Source: Fluviicola sp.
Lineage (GTDB): Bacteria; Bacteroidota; Bacteroidia; Flavobacteriales_D; Crocinitomicaceae
DNA length: 64,000 nt
Direction: 5' to 3'
NCBI GenBank assembly: GCA_017983675.1
Contig: JAGOAZ010000002.1
Location: 1 to 64,000 of the forward strand
Positions 50,163 through 59,863 of the stretch are shown piece by piece. A program made the position numbers and the translations under genes. The notes below the pieces were generated by a model. It saw nothing but the letters and a program-made list of their open reading frames with translations. It ran no database searches and was not told where the DNA came from. The stretch's first letter is position 1. The number at the start of each line of letters is the position of its first letter.

Positions 50163-52877
50163 TTATTTTTTTGCAAATTGAAACAAATCAGCAAATAATT
50201 GTTTCAATCGGCGTTCGTGTAATTTTTTCGATCCTTCAGCTGCAGCAGCTGCCGCAACACGGGTAATTCCAATGAATGGGATATGGCGCAACTTCATTGC
50301 AATGTAATGCCATGCACCCATATTTTCGGGCTCTTCTTGTGCCCAAACGATATTTTTTGGTTGGTATTTTGCAATAACCGCTTCGATTTGTTTTTGTGGC
50401 AACGGATATAACTGTTCAACACGCACAAACGCCATGTTGTCAACGCCCATTTCTGTTGCTTTTTCTGATGCTTCGTAGTAGAATTTACCCGAACAGAAAA
50501 CTACTGTATCAATTGTTCCAACTTTTGCTTTCGCATCATCGATTACCTCTTGGAAACGACCTGTTGCCATTTCTTCTAGGGTAGAAGTCGCCGATGGATA
50601 ACGCAACAACATTTTTGGAGAGAAAACAACCAATGGTTTTCTAAATGGACGGTTCATTTGTCGACGTAACAAATGGAAATGATTGGCTGGTGTCGACGTA
50701 TTTACAAGTTGAATGTTTTCATCAGCACATTGCTGCAAGAAACGTTCCATGCGTCCACTTGAGTGTTCTGCGCCTTGTCCTTCGTAACCGTGCGGTAACA
50801 ACATCACCAAACCACTTTGCGTTGACCATTTGTCTTCTCCTGCTGTGATAAATTGGTCAATCATGATTTGCGCTCCGTTGAAGAAATCTCCAAATTGCGC
50901 TTCCCAAATTGTTAAACCTTGAGGTGTGGCTAATGAATAACCGTACTCAAAACCTAATACACCGTATTCGGATAAAAACGAGTTGTAAACAGAAAACGGA
51001 GCTTGATTTTCAGCTAGCATGTTCAATGTTTCAATTTCCTCTTCCGTATCTTCTGTTTTCACTACAGCATGACGGTGAGAGAACGTTCCGCGTTCTACAT
51101 CTTGACCCGATAAACGAACAGGATTTCCCTCCGTCAATAAAGTCGCGTATGCCAACATTTCTGCTGTTCCCCAGTCTAAATTATTTGTTTCAACAGCCGC
51201 TAAACGATCGTCGAATATCTTTTGAATTTTTCGGAAATATTTTTTTCCTTCGGGAAGGGTAGCTAACTTTTTACCTAACGCCAACAATTTATCTTTCGCA
51301 ATCCCTGTTTCAGGACTTTGATCAAAATCAGCTGGTTTGCTGTGTCTGTATCCTTCCCACGTTTTACTCAAGAAATCCCAAACAATCGCTTTGTCATTTT
51401 TACGTGACGTTTCGTGTTCGTTTTCTAAAAACGCGTTGTAATCATCTTCTATTTTCTTTGCAACATCTGCAGAAACAGTACCCTCAGCAAGTAATTGCTT
51501 CAAGTAAATATCCTTTGGATTCGGGTGTTTTGCAATGATATTGTATAATTTTGGCTGCGTGAATTTTGGCTCATCACCTTCGTTGTGTCCATATTTACGG
51601 TAACACAATAAGTCAATGAAAACGTCGCTTTTAAATTGCTGACGGTATTCCATTGCTATTTCGATCGTTTGAATCACTGCTTCTACATCGTCTCCATTAA
51701 CATGAAAAACGGGTGTTAATGTTGTTTTTGCAACATCGGTACAATACGTAGATGAACGTGCATCGTGGAAATTCGTAGTAAAACCAACTTGGTTATTCAC
51801 CACAATGTGAATTGTTCCACCAGCTCTGTAACCATCCAACTGTGCCATTTGAATGACTTCGTAAACAATTCCTTGACCTGCAACAGCTGCATCACCATGA
51901 ATCATTACGGGACAAACTTTGTCTTCACTTTTATAGGTGTGGTCAATTTTCGCACGCGCAATACCTTGAACAACTGGGTCTACCGCTTCTAAGTGCGATG
52001 GATTTGGCGCAAGTGTCAAACCAATTGTTTTTCCGGAAGTACTTTTTACTTCGCTTGTAAATCCTTGGTGGTATTTCACATCCCCATCAAACGAAGCGTC
52101 GTAATCGAATTCTTTTCCTTCGAATTCGGAGAAAATATCTTGCGGACGTTTTTGGAAAATATTTGTCAATGTATTCAAACGGCCACGGTGCGCCATTCCC
52201 ATGACGAAATATTCAACGCCTAAGTCCGCTCCTTTTTCAACTAATGCATCCAAAGCAGGAATCAAGGCTTCGCCACCTTCAATAGAAAAACGTTTTTGAC
52301 CAACGTATTTTTTACCTAAGAAAGCTTCGAAGTTTGCTGCTTGTACCAATTTGTTGTAAACAGCTATTTTGCGTTTCACATCAAAAGTAGGGCGATTTGT
52401 TATTTCAATTTTGTTTCGGAACCAATCCAAACGATTCGGCTCACGCATGAACATGTATTCGATCCCAATCGATTGACAATACGTCAATTCTAAATGGTGA
52501 ATGATCGAAGAAAGCGTTGCTGCTCCAATCCCAACTTGTTCACCTGCTTGAAAAACAGTTTCCAAATCAGCAGTTTCCAAACCAAAATTCTCGATTGCTA
52601 ATGTTGGCTCGTATTTTCTACGCTCACGCACCGGATTTGTTTTTGTAAACAAGTGTCCGCGCGTACGGTAACCATTAATTAAGTTGATTACTTTGAATTC
52701 TTTTTGAAAGTTTTCAGGGATTGCGCCATCGTCATCGAAATTTGTTCGTGCGAAGTCAAATCCTTCGAAGAATTTTTTCCAGCCAATGTCAACACTTTCT
52801 GGGTCTTTACAATATGATTGATACAAATGCGCTATCGCATTTACGTCTGCATTTCCGACGTAGGTAACTTTATCCAT
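50163..52877 (-). CDS. sucA: 2-oxoglutarate dehydrogenase E1
   Basis: 904 aa, full length. Thiamine-diphosphate enzyme: N-terminal subunit-binding segment (SYCKDPESVDIGWKKFFEGF), the MGMAHRGRLN motif, the ThDP-binding G-D-A-A-V-A-G-Q-G ... N-N-Q-V-G-F-T-T, and the transketolase-type pyrimidine domain with H-G-Y-E-G-Q-G-x-E-H-S-S-G-R. It decarboxylates 2-oxoglutarate and passes the succinyl group to SucB. Together with sucB, it forms a two-gene operon ended at 48797; E3 is encoded elsewhere. Confidence 0.97.
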   Translation of the reverse strand: MDKVTYVGNADVNAIAHLYQSYCKDPESVDIGWKKFFEGFDFARTNFDDDGAIPENFQKEFKVINLINGYRTRGHLFTKTNPVRERRKYEPTLAIENFGLETADLETVFQAGEQVGIGAATLSSIIHHLELTYCQSIGIEYMFMREPNRLDWFRNKIEITNRPTFDVKRKIAVYNKLVQAANFEAFLGKKYVGQKRFSIEGGEALIPALDALVEKGADLGVEYFVMGMAHRGRLNTLTNIFQKRPQDIFSEFEGKEFDYDASFDGDVKYHQGFTSEVKSTSGKTIGLTLAPNPSHLEAVDPVVQGIARAKIDHTYKSEDKVCPVMIHGDAAVAGQGIVYEVIQMAQLDGYRAGGTIHIVVNNQVGFTTNFHDARSSTYCTDVAKTTLTPVFHVNGDDVEAVIQTIEIAMEYRQQFKSDVFIDLLCYRKYGHNEGDEPKFTQPKLYNIIAKHPNPKDIYLKQLLAEGTVSADVAKKIEDDYNAFLENEHETSRKNDKAIVWDFLSKTWEGYRHSKPADFDQSPETGIAKDKLLALGKKLATLPEGKKYFRKIQKIFDDRLAAVETNNLDWGTAEMLAYATLLTEGNPVRLSGQDVERGTFSHRHAVVKTEDTEEEIETLNMLAENQAPFSVYNSFLSEYGVLGFEYGYSLATPQGLTIWEAQFGDFFNGAQIMIDQFITAGEDKWSTQSGLVMLLPHGYEGQGAEHSSGRMERFLQQCADENIQLVNTSTPANHFHLLRRQMNRPFRKPLVVFSPKMLLRYPSATSTLEEMATGRFQEVIDDAKAKVGTIDTVVFCSGKFYYEASEKATEMGVDNMAFVRVEQLYPLPQKQIEAVIAKYQPKNIVWAQEEPENMGAWHYIAMKLRHIPFIGITRVAAAAAAEGSKKLHERRLKQLFADLFQFAKK

Positions 52878-52883
52878 GTTTGT

Positions 52884-53016
52884 GCACTAAAATGGTGCGT
52901 AAAGTTAAGACAAATTATAGGAAGGATGAACACGAAAGGGCGATTAAAATTTGCTAATTTGATATATAACGTTTTTTAACGGTTAAAATTCCAAAAAACG
53001 CATTTCATTTTAGTGC
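52884..53016. repeat. 11-bp inverted repeat flanking the sucA promoter region
   Basis: GCACTAAAATG (52884-52894) and its exact reverse complement CATTTTAGTGC (53006-53016) bracket the 132-bp gap upstream of sucA, the right arm reaching into the last codons of the gene at 53010. No target-site duplication was seen at the ends, so a miniature transposon is not supported. Confidence 0.55.
52967..52982 (-). promoter_or_regulatory. Copy of the kinase-operon motif upstream of sucA
   Basis: The 16-mer TAACGTTTTTTAACGG (plus strand) is identical to 24615-24630 and has the same orientation relative to the downstream minus-strand gene, about 90 bp before the sucA ATG. Only the first CGTTAA half-site is complete; the second reads CGTTAT. 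Confidence 0.4.
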
Positions 53017-53366
53017 GAAGAATATTGAATTTTAAAATAAATCTTTGTCAATTCACGGTATAAAATTGCTTCTGCCAAGTCGAGAAAATTAGTGCGATCT
53101 GCGGTCAATTGGCGCGACCAGTTTTCGGGTAAATCGATCACATAAAGCAATTGATTCAATTCTTCAGTTGATAGTTTTGAAAGGACTTTTGCTAATAAAA
53201 CAATCCAATCATTGGGTGCTTCTTTGTCAATTGCAGCAAAGGGTTTCCCAATTCGATCAAAGTCTTTTGCTAACTGTTCGTGTAATTTTTGAATCACGAT
53301 TTCATTCGAAAGTTGCACCGAAAGCGTTTCCCAAAGTACAACTGAATTTTCCCCGATAGCTTTCAT
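53010..53366 (-). CDS. Uncharacterised small protein
   Basis: 118 aa, predicted mostly helical and soluble, no signal peptide, no cysteine. Stretches such as LHEQLAKDFDRIGKP and WIVLLAKVLSKLSTEELNQLLYVIDLPENW suggest a compact helical domain. No family recognised. It lies between sucA and the divergent HAD gene; its stop codon falls in the right arm of the 11-bp inverted repeat. Confidence 0.65.
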   Translation of the reverse strand: MKAIGENSVVLWETLSVQLSNEIVIQKLHEQLAKDFDRIGKPFAAIDKEAPNDWIVLLAKVLSKLSTEELNQLLYVIDLPENWSRQLTADRTNFLDLAEAILYRELTKIYFKIQYSSH

Positions 53367-53407
53367 GGCGTTTTTTTATCAAAGGTAATTAACTAATTGT
53401 TTTCCCT

Positions 53408-53415
53408 TACTTTTG
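53408..53415 (+). promoter_or_regulatory. -7 box adjacent to the HAD gene start (near-leaderless mRNA)
   Basis: TACTTTTG matches TAnnTTTG exactly and ends 4 bp before the ATG at 53420, which implies transcription starting at or next to the A of the start codon. Confidence 0.5.
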
Positions 53416-53419
53416 TTGC

Positions 53420-54040
53420 ATGAAAATAGACGAACCAACAGCAATTATATTCGATTTAGGCGGTGTCATTATCGATATCGATTACAATAAAACAGCTGAT
53501 GCTTTCAAAGCTCTCGGGTTGATTGATTTTGATGAAAAATACACACAAGCTGCCCAAACCGAATTGTTTGATCGCTTTGAAATCGGAGAGGTATCTCCCT
53601 TTCATTTTGTCAATCGTTTATTGGATTTATTACCGCAAGGTTGCAATGCGAATCAAGTTGTTCACGCTTGGAATGCGATGATTTTAACCATACCGAAAGA
53701 ACGGTTGGATTGGTTGACGGATTTGCGTAAATCACGAAAAATCGTCCTGTTGAGTAATACCAACGCCTTGCATATCGATGCCGTTAATCGCGCGTTGACA
53801 GCCACAATGCCTGGAAAAAAATTGACAGATTTTTTCGACCACGTATACTTGTCTCATGAAATGGGCATGCGTAAACCATCGGAGGATATATTTACAGCAG
53901 TGTGTAACGACCAAGGTTTTGAACCGGCAACCACTTTGTTTGTGGATGATACAGAAAGACATGTGCTGGGAGCTAGAAATGCAGGATTACAAGCTGTTTT
54001 AGTTCCTTCTAACTCATCGATTCACTTACTTTTTTCTTGA
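53420..54040 (+). CDS. HAD-superfamily hydrolase (YihX-like)
   Basis: 206 aa. Motif I F-D-L-G-G-V-I-I-D-I-D (nucleophile Asp in a D-x-G-x-V variant typical of YihX/epoxide-hydrolase N-terminal-like HADs), motif II L-L-S-N-T-N, motif III Lys in G-M-R-K-P, motif IV V-D-D-T. A cytosolic phosphatase of small sugar phosphates or nucleotides is likely. Its last 19 bp overlap the convergent mce gene. Confidence 0.92.
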   Translation: MKIDEPTAIIFDLGGVIIDIDYNKTADAFKALGLIDFDEKYTQAAQTELFDRFEIGEVSPFHFVNRLLDLLPQGCNANQVVHAWNAMILTIPKERLDWLTDLRKSRKIVLLSNTNALHIDAVNRALTATMPGKKLTDFFDHVYLSHEMGMRKPSEDIFTAVCNDQGFEPATTLFVDDTERHVLGARNAGLQAVLVPSNSSIHLLFS

Positions 54041-54426
54041 CATAATTCGACCAAAACACCGTTTGAAGATTTGGGATGAATGAAAGCAACAAGTTTGTTA
54101 TCAGCACCGTTTTTTGGTGTTTCGTTCAATAATTGAAAACCTTTTTCTTTGTAGTCGGCCATGGATGCCTCAATATCCGTAACATCAAAAGCAATGTGGT
54201 GAATTCCCTGTCCTTTTTTCGCAATGAACTTTGCAATGGGACTCTCGTCATTTGTTGCTTCGAGTAATTCGATTTTTGAATCGCCGACTTGGAAAAAAGC
54301 AGTTTTCACACCCTCGCTTGCCACTTCTTCCGTTTTATAGCAAGGAGTATTTAACAGTTCGGTGTATGTTTTTATAGCCTCTTCAAGATTGCTTACGGCT
54401 ATTCCGATGTGTTCAATTTTGTTCAT
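54022..54426 (-). CDS. mce: Methylmalonyl-CoA epimerase
   Basis: 134 aa vicinal-oxygen-chelate fold. Metal-binding pattern: H-I-G-I-A-V at 5-10, E-L-L-E, H-H-I-A-F-D-V near residue 77, and the terminal L-V-E-L. It interconverts (R)- and (S)-methylmalonyl-CoA between propionyl-CoA carboxylase and methylmalonyl-CoA mutase, feeding succinyl-CoA. The mutase genes are not in the window. Confidence 0.94.
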   Translation of the reverse strand: MNKIEHIGIAVSNLEEAIKTYTELLNTPCYKTEEVASEGVKTAFFQVGDSKIELLEATNDESPIAKFIAKKGQGIHHIAFDVTDIEASMADYKEKGFQLLNETPKNGADNKLVAFIHPKSSNGVLVELCQEKSK

Positions 54427-54458
54427 GGTAAATGGGTGTGAAGTAATAGAAACAATCC

Positions 54459-55265
54459 TTAATTCTTGAAAAACTTCTCAGTTTTGTTGTCAAAATTAAG
54501 ATAATATGCGCCTTTTGACAAATTGGAGCAAGGAACAGAATTGCCCACTCCTTTTTTGACGATGTTTCCGTAGGCATCGTAAATCTCATATTTTGTTTCT
54601 ACAGCAACGCCATTCGCAGTAAAATTGATGCTGTTTTTTACTTTTACGGGATTCTTTTCAACGACTGCAACAGTTGATTGAAATTTGACAATTTTAGAAG
54701 CACGTTTATCTCCTGAATTATCAATTTGCACCACTCGAATGGTATTTTCACCTGAATGAGGCATTATTTGAAATTCGTAGCTATTCGTTTCGGGTGTTCC
54801 TTTTCCTTGAACTTCACCAATTTGTACCCATTTGTTCCAACGGAATTGTTCGATAATGAATGGTAGTTTTCCTTGTTCGTTTGTTGTCTTCCAGGTCAAT
54901 AATCCACTATTCGTAATCAATATTTCAACTGTAAAAAACGTACTTTGCGGTAATAACACTTCGGGATTGATTATTTTCGGTTTGCAATCATCGCTGTGTT
55001 CCACTACGATAAATACTTTTTCGCCAATTGCGATTTTAAAGATGGTGAAATCTATTTCAAAAGCACTTTGTGAGATCCCGCTTGGCAGAATTTTTCCATT
55101 AACAGTCACTTTTGTGATGCAATAACCAAAGCCATCGCTGTTTTCTGGATTTTGAACGTACAAACTTTTACCTTGATAATTCCCCTCTATCGATAGATTA
55201 GCAAGGCTTGTAAAATGTACGAAACAAGCAATTAATATGGGCAGTAGAACTTTAATTTTTTTCAT
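54459..55265 (-). CDS. Secreted protein with short T9SS-like C-terminal domain
   Basis: 268 aa. Signal peptide (1-22), two beta-sandwich-like halves (about 25-120 and 121-195) including L-T-W-K-T-T-N-E-Q-G-K-L-P-F-I-I-E-Q-F and I-M-P-H-S-G-E-N-T-I-R-V, and a C-terminal end with Y-E-I-Y-D-A-Y-G-N-I-V-K-K-G and L-S-K-G-A-Y-Y-L-N-F-D-N-K-T, as in type A sorting domains but shortened. Probably exported across the outer membrane. Function unknown. Located 32 bp before mce on the same strand. Confidence 0.75.
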   Translation of the reverse strand: MKKIKVLLPILIACFVHFTSLANLSIEGNYQGKSLYVQNPENSDGFGYCITKVTVNGKILPSGISQSAFEIDFTIFKIAIGEKVFIVVEHSDDCKPKIINPEVLLPQSTFFTVEILITNSGLLTWKTTNEQGKLPFIIEQFRWNKWVQIGEVQGKGTPETNSYEFQIMPHSGENTIRVVQIDNSGDKRASKIVKFQSTVAVVEKNPVKVKNSINFTANGVAVETKYEIYDAYGNIVKKGVGNSVPCSNLSKGAYYLNFDNKTEKFFKN

Positions 55266-55494
55266 CTTTGCTAGTAGCTTCTAGAAATCTAGTACAAGTA
55301 TAAGTTCAATTATTTAATTTTCCAAACCACTTTAATTACAATTTTTACAGTTCGTTCATAAAAGGGTAATTATATTATTATCTGAGGGTTAAATCTTGTT
55401 TTTATTTTTGCTCAATTTTAACAAACCCTTGCTATTTTTTCTTTTTTCCAGATTATTTTTTGTAAAATTGTACATAGATACTACAACAAAACTT

Positions 55495-57231
55495 ATGAAA
55501 ATACTCTTTTTATCACTTGTTTTATTGTTCGTTTTTGCCAATTGTTCCAATTCGTCAAACAAGCAACAATTTGAACATGCAGGCGGTACCTTGTCGCTGG
55601 CTTTGCAAAATGATCCAGGAACATATTTAGCTCGTGATGTCACGGACATGTATACGAATTCCGTTTTGAGTCAAGTAATGGAAGGTCTCGTTAGTTTCAA
55701 CGTTAATGATTTAAAAGTGCAACCGCAAATTGCGTCCAAATGGCATGTATCAGGAGACGGATTAACCTACACGTTTGAATTGCGCAACGATGTTTATTTC
55801 CACGAAAATCCTGTTTTTGAATCGTTAGAAGATAGAAAGTTAACGGTTGAAGATGTCGTTTTTACATTCGAAAAAGCGTGTCAACCATCAAAAGTCGGTG
55901 AGCCATCAGCAGCATATTTGCTATTATTCCGCGACCAATTAAAAGGAGCGAAGGCTTTTTTTAAAGGCAAAGCGAAGAATATATCTGGAATTTCAATAAC
56001 TGGAAATGAAATCACATTGACCTTGATTGCTCCAGATCACAATTTCATCAACAAAATTGCGCAAACAAATGCCGCAATCATTTCTAAAAAAGTGGTTCAG
56101 GCGCAGCACGAAAATGATATTGTTGGCACAGGACCGTTCATGCTTGCACAAAAAAGTTCTAAAACTACCCGAAAAGTGCTACTGGTAAAAAATCCGGATT
56201 ACTATTTAACCGATGCAAAAGGAAACAGCTTGCCTTATTTGGATAGTGTTGTTTTTCATATTCAACCCGATCAATTGGCGCAACTTTCATTGTTTGAAAA
56301 AGGACAAATTCACTTGATTAATTCGTTACCAACTTCGAAAATCACAAAGATGCTCGAAGGAAGAATCAAGGATTTTAACGCTGTTCCTCCCCTGATGGTG
56401 TTGTACAATAATCCATTATTGTTTACAAATTTTTACTTTTTCAACATGTCTGAAAAGCGATTTCAAGATGTGCGCGTGCGGCAAGCATTTAATTACGCAG
56501 TTGATCGCGAGAAGTTAACGCAGAAAGTATTGAAGGGACAGTTTTATGAGCCGGGATTGTTCGGTATTGTTCCTCCGATTCGCAATTTTTTTAAAGGGTA
56601 CAATTTTGAAGCTGTTAGCAAAGTAAGTTATGGTTTTAATCCCGAGAAAGCACGCGCATTACTTGCTGAAGCGGGTTATCCTAATGGTGAAAATTTTGGC
56701 AATGTTAATTTACGTTTCAATATCAGCGATGTCAATTCTCAAATTGCCGATGAGGTAGCGACACAATTGTATCAAGTTTTAGGTATTCACGTGAATATTG
56801 ATGGATCGAGTTTTGAACTCAAAGAAAAAGATGCAGATTTTGCAAAAGGCGATATTTTTCGCACTGCTTGGGCTGCTGATTATTCAAGTCCCGAGACTTT
56901 TCTGTCTAATTTTTACGGAAAATTTGTCCCGAGCACGTTAAAACAACCTTCGCGTTGGAATCAATCGCGCTATGTTAATAAGGTGTTCGATTATTACTTT
57001 GAACAAGCTAGTAAAGCAACTACCCAAGTAGATCGCTTCAAATGGTACGCCAAAGCTGAAATGGAATTAATGAAAAATCCTCCATTAATGGTACTGTGGT
57101 ACGCTAACGATTTTCAATTAAGTTACTCCAAAGTGCGGAATTTAAAAAACAACCCAATGAGCATTTTGGATTTAAAAACAGTTTATATCAAAGAATGGAC
57201 CAAAGAAGCCTATTTAAAAACCATTCACTAA
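55495..57231 (+). CDS. Peptide-type ABC substrate-binding lipoprotein (SBP family 5)
   Basis: 578 aa from the ATG at 55495; the longer frame from 55396 adds hydrophobic residues ahead of the true signal and is rejected. Lipobox (FANC, Cys17). The SBP_bac_5 chain is complete, with V-M-E-G-L-V-S-F-N, G-L-T-Y-T-F-E-L-R, V-R-Q-A-F-N-Y-A-V-D-R-E-K and a C-terminal domain. No ABC permease or ATPase follows. Instead the next gene, 19 bp away, is a TonB-dependent receptor, so the lipoprotein may hand ligands to or from the outer-membrane receptor, unlike a classical Opp system. Confidence 0.9.
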   Translation: MKILFLSLVLLFVFANCSNSSNKQQFEHAGGTLSLALQNDPGTYLARDVTDMYTNSVLSQVMEGLVSFNVNDLKVQPQIASKWHVSGDGLTYTFELRNDVYFHENPVFESLEDRKLTVEDVVFTFEKACQPSKVGEPSAAYLLLFRDQLKGAKAFFKGKAKNISGISITGNEITLTLIAPDHNFINKIAQTNAAIISKKVVQAQHENDIVGTGPFMLAQKSSKTTRKVLLVKNPDYYLTDAKGNSLPYLDSVVFHIQPDQLAQLSLFEKGQIHLINSLPTSKITKMLEGRIKDFNAVPPLMVLYNNPLLFTNFYFFNMSEKRFQDVRVRQAFNYAVDREKLTQKVLKGQFYEPGLFGIVPPIRNFFKGYNFEAVSKVSYGFNPEKARALLAEAGYPNGENFGNVNLRFNISDVNSQIADEVATQLYQVLGIHVNIDGSSFELKEKDADFAKGDIFRTAWAADYSSPETFLSNFYGKFVPSTLKQPSRWNQSRYVNKVFDYYFEQASKATTQVDRFKWYAKAEMELMKNPPLMVLWYANDFQLSYSKVRNLKNNPMSILDLKTVYIKEWTKEAYLKTIH

Positions 57232-57250
57232 CACATCAAACCAATTGATT

Positions 57251-59665
57251 ATGAAAAATTTAGTTGTTGTACTATCCTTGTTTTTTGCGCCTTTTGTTTT
57301 TGCGCAACCCATGCAAAACGTCAGAGGAAAAGTGGTCGAAAAAGAAACGGAAAGCGAAGTTATTGGGGCACAAGTAAGTTTATTGCTCGATGATCAAACA
57401 AAATATACTGCGATTACCAATGAAAATGGCGAATTTGTAATCACAAAAGTTGTTGTCGGAAAATACGTTTTAAAAGTAGTTGCACCTTCTTTTATTGCAG
57501 CTACGCAATCGGTGACGGTCAATTCTGGAACAGAATCAGTGGTGGAAGTAAAACTATTGGAATCGGTTGCTGAAGTGGAGGAAGTAGTTATTCTTGCTCA
57601 AAAACAAGGCGAAGTAAAGAACGAAATGGCAACGGTTTCTGCACAACAGTTTTCAGTAGAAGAAACAGAACGTTATGCAGGTTCTCGTGGCGATCCAGCC
57701 CGAATGGCGAGTAATTTTGCGGGTGTGCAAGGAGCAGATGATTCCCGCAATGACATCGTTGTACGTGGTAATTCTCCCTTGGGAATTGTGTACAAAGTGG
57801 AAGGAATCGATATCCCAAACCCTTCGCATTTTGCGATTTCAGGAAGTACTGGCGGTCCCGTTTCTATCATCAATAACAAGAGTTTAAGTAATTCCGATTT
57901 CTTCATGTCGGCTTTTCCTGCGGAATATGGAAATTCACTTTCTGGTGTGTTCGACCTTAAATTGCGCAGCGGAAATAACAACCGTCACGAGTTTACAGGT
58001 CAATTCGGTTTCTTGGGAACAGAAGTATTAGCGGAAGGACCACTGAGTAAAAAAAGTCGTGCGTCTTATTTAATCATGGGACGGTACTCGACATTGAGCT
58101 TGTTCCAATTTGCTGGAATTCGTATTGGAACAGATGCCGTTCCTATTTATGGTGATGGAGCATTTAAGTTTACTTTTCCAACTAAAAACGGCGGACAATT
58201 GTCGTTCTGGGGATTAGGTGGAAAAAGTGATATCACGATTAAAGTATCTGATAAAACCGAATTGACAGAAGAGCTTTACGGAGAAGGTGACCGCGACCAA
58301 TATTTTGGAACATCGATGTTTGCCACTGGTTTAACATATAAAAAGTCACTTTCTGAAAAAACATTTTTCACCGCAACCCTTTCTTCTTCCTTGGAAGAAC
58401 AACATGCGAACCACGATTTTTTAGTGAGATCAATCGATACAACCACGAATCGCATTAACATTGACAGTATTTATCCGTTGATGGGTTTTCAATTCAAAAC
58501 AATTAAAACGTCGGGATATTTCAGTTTTAACCACAAGATTTCCAAAAAACAAGTCATCAAAGCAGGATTAAATGCGGATTTATTGTCGTTTAACATGACC
58601 GACAGTGTGTTAAATATCGGTCATACAGCATTTGTGAATCGTTGGGATTACCTCGGATCTAGTGTATTGATCCAGCCGTTTGTGCAATGGAAATACCGTG
58701 TGAACGAGCAAATGGATGTCACGGCTGGTTTGCATGCGCAATACTTTTCGATGAGTAATTCATTGAGCTTGTTTGAACCGCGCGTAGGATGGAAGTACAC
58801 AATGAAAAATGGGCAAAAAGTATTTGCTGGTGCTGGAATTCATTCGCAAACGCAACCGTATTACGTGTATTCGTACCACCGATTTGACAACGCTGGAAAC
58901 AAAGTGTACGACAACAAAGGAATGGATTTTTCGAAAGCTGCTCACATTGCTATGGGATATGAAAAAGCATTTAAAAAAGGATTCCAGATTCGTACGGAAG
59001 TGTATTACCAACACTTGTACAACATTCCAGTAACGGTTCAGGCTTCTTCTTTTTCGATGATCAATCAAGGAAGTGGATTTGCACGATTCTTTCCGGATAG
59101 TTTAAAAAATACGGGAACGGGAACCAACTACGGATTGGAATTAACCATTCAAAAATATTTCGATAAAAGCTTTTACGTCTTGTTCACAGCATCACTTTAC
59201 GACAGTAAATACGCAGGGAGTGACAATATTGAACGCAACACATCTTACAACGGTGCATATACTGCAAACATGTTGTTTGGAAAAGAATTTGCAATCAATG
59301 CAAAACAAGTCATTGGTATTGGCGGTAAAATTACGGTTGCAGGTGGAAAACGTTATGGATATGTCGATTTAGACCGAACAGCAGCTGCTAATGAAATCAT
59401 TTTCAAAGATTCCTTGTTCAACGAACGTCAATTCAATGATTATTTCAGAGCTGATTTGAAAGTAAGCTGGAAATTGAATGCCGACAAAGCAACGCATGAA
59501 ATTGGCTTGGACTTGGTCAATATTTTCAATACGAAAAATTTATTGACTTTGGCGTACGCGCCCAATTTAGCGAATCCTTCTGCTGAGCCAATTGCAGAGA
59601 AGTCGCAATTAGGTTTCTTACCAATTTTCTATTACCGCATATCGTTTAAAATGGGGAAAAGGTGA
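57251..59665 (+). CDS. TonB-dependent outer-membrane receptor with carboxypeptidase-like N-domain
   Basis: 804 aa from the ATG at 57251. Signal peptide (1-18), CarboxypepD_reg-like beta domain (about 22-100, G-K-V-V-E-K-E-T-E-S-E-V-I-G-A), plug region (about 115-235, with D-I-V-V-R-G-N-S-P-L-G) and a 22-strand-type barrel ending in aromatic residues (YYRISFKMGKR). It is followed by no SusD homologue, so it is not a SusCD pair. It probably imports a peptide or chelate together with the preceding lipoprotein. Confidence 0.92.
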   Translation: MKNLVVVLSLFFAPFVFAQPMQNVRGKVVEKETESEVIGAQVSLLLDDQTKYTAITNENGEFVITKVVVGKYVLKVVAPSFIAATQSVTVNSGTESVVEVKLLESVAEVEEVVILAQKQGEVKNEMATVSAQQFSVEETERYAGSRGDPARMASNFAGVQGADDSRNDIVVRGNSPLGIVYKVEGIDIPNPSHFAISGSTGGPVSIINNKSLSNSDFFMSAFPAEYGNSLSGVFDLKLRSGNNNRHEFTGQFGFLGTEVLAEGPLSKKSRASYLIMGRYSTLSLFQFAGIRIGTDAVPIYGDGAFKFTFPTKNGGQLSFWGLGGKSDITIKVSDKTELTEELYGEGDRDQYFGTSMFATGLTYKKSLSEKTFFTATLSSSLEEQHANHDFLVRSIDTTTNRINIDSIYPLMGFQFKTIKTSGYFSFNHKISKKQVIKAGLNADLLSFNMTDSVLNIGHTAFVNRWDYLGSSVLIQPFVQWKYRVNEQMDVTAGLHAQYFSMSNSLSLFEPRVGWKYTMKNGQKVFAGAGIHSQTQPYYVYSYHRFDNAGNKVYDNKGMDFSKAAHIAMGYEKAFKKGFQIRTEVYYQHLYNIPVTVQASSFSMINQGSGFARFFPDSLKNTGTGTNYGLELTIQKYFDKSFYVLFTASLYDSKYAGSDNIERNTSYNGAYTANMLFGKEFAINAKQVIGIGGKITVAGGKRYGYVDLDRTAAANEIIFKDSLFNERQFNDYFRADLKVSWKLNADKATHEIGLDLVNIFNTKNLLTLAYAPNLANPSAEPIAEKSQLGFLPIFYYRISFKMGKR

Positions 59666-59863
59666 GAGGGTTATAGCTTTTCAAATGAACTGATTAAATT
59701 GCCGATAGTTTGATTTAATATTGAAATACAAGTGATTCTTCAATCATAGAAAAGATGACACAAAACGATTGACAATTATTTCAATCAATTTACATTTTAT
59801 CATACGAAGCAATAATGATGTATTATTTAACGTTATTTGTTAACTATTCAAATTATTGCGTTT

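Noticed and set aside
52884..53016. Miniature inverted-repeat transposon
   Set aside because: The 11-bp arms are perfect but there is no target-site duplication, and one arm is part of a coding sequence.
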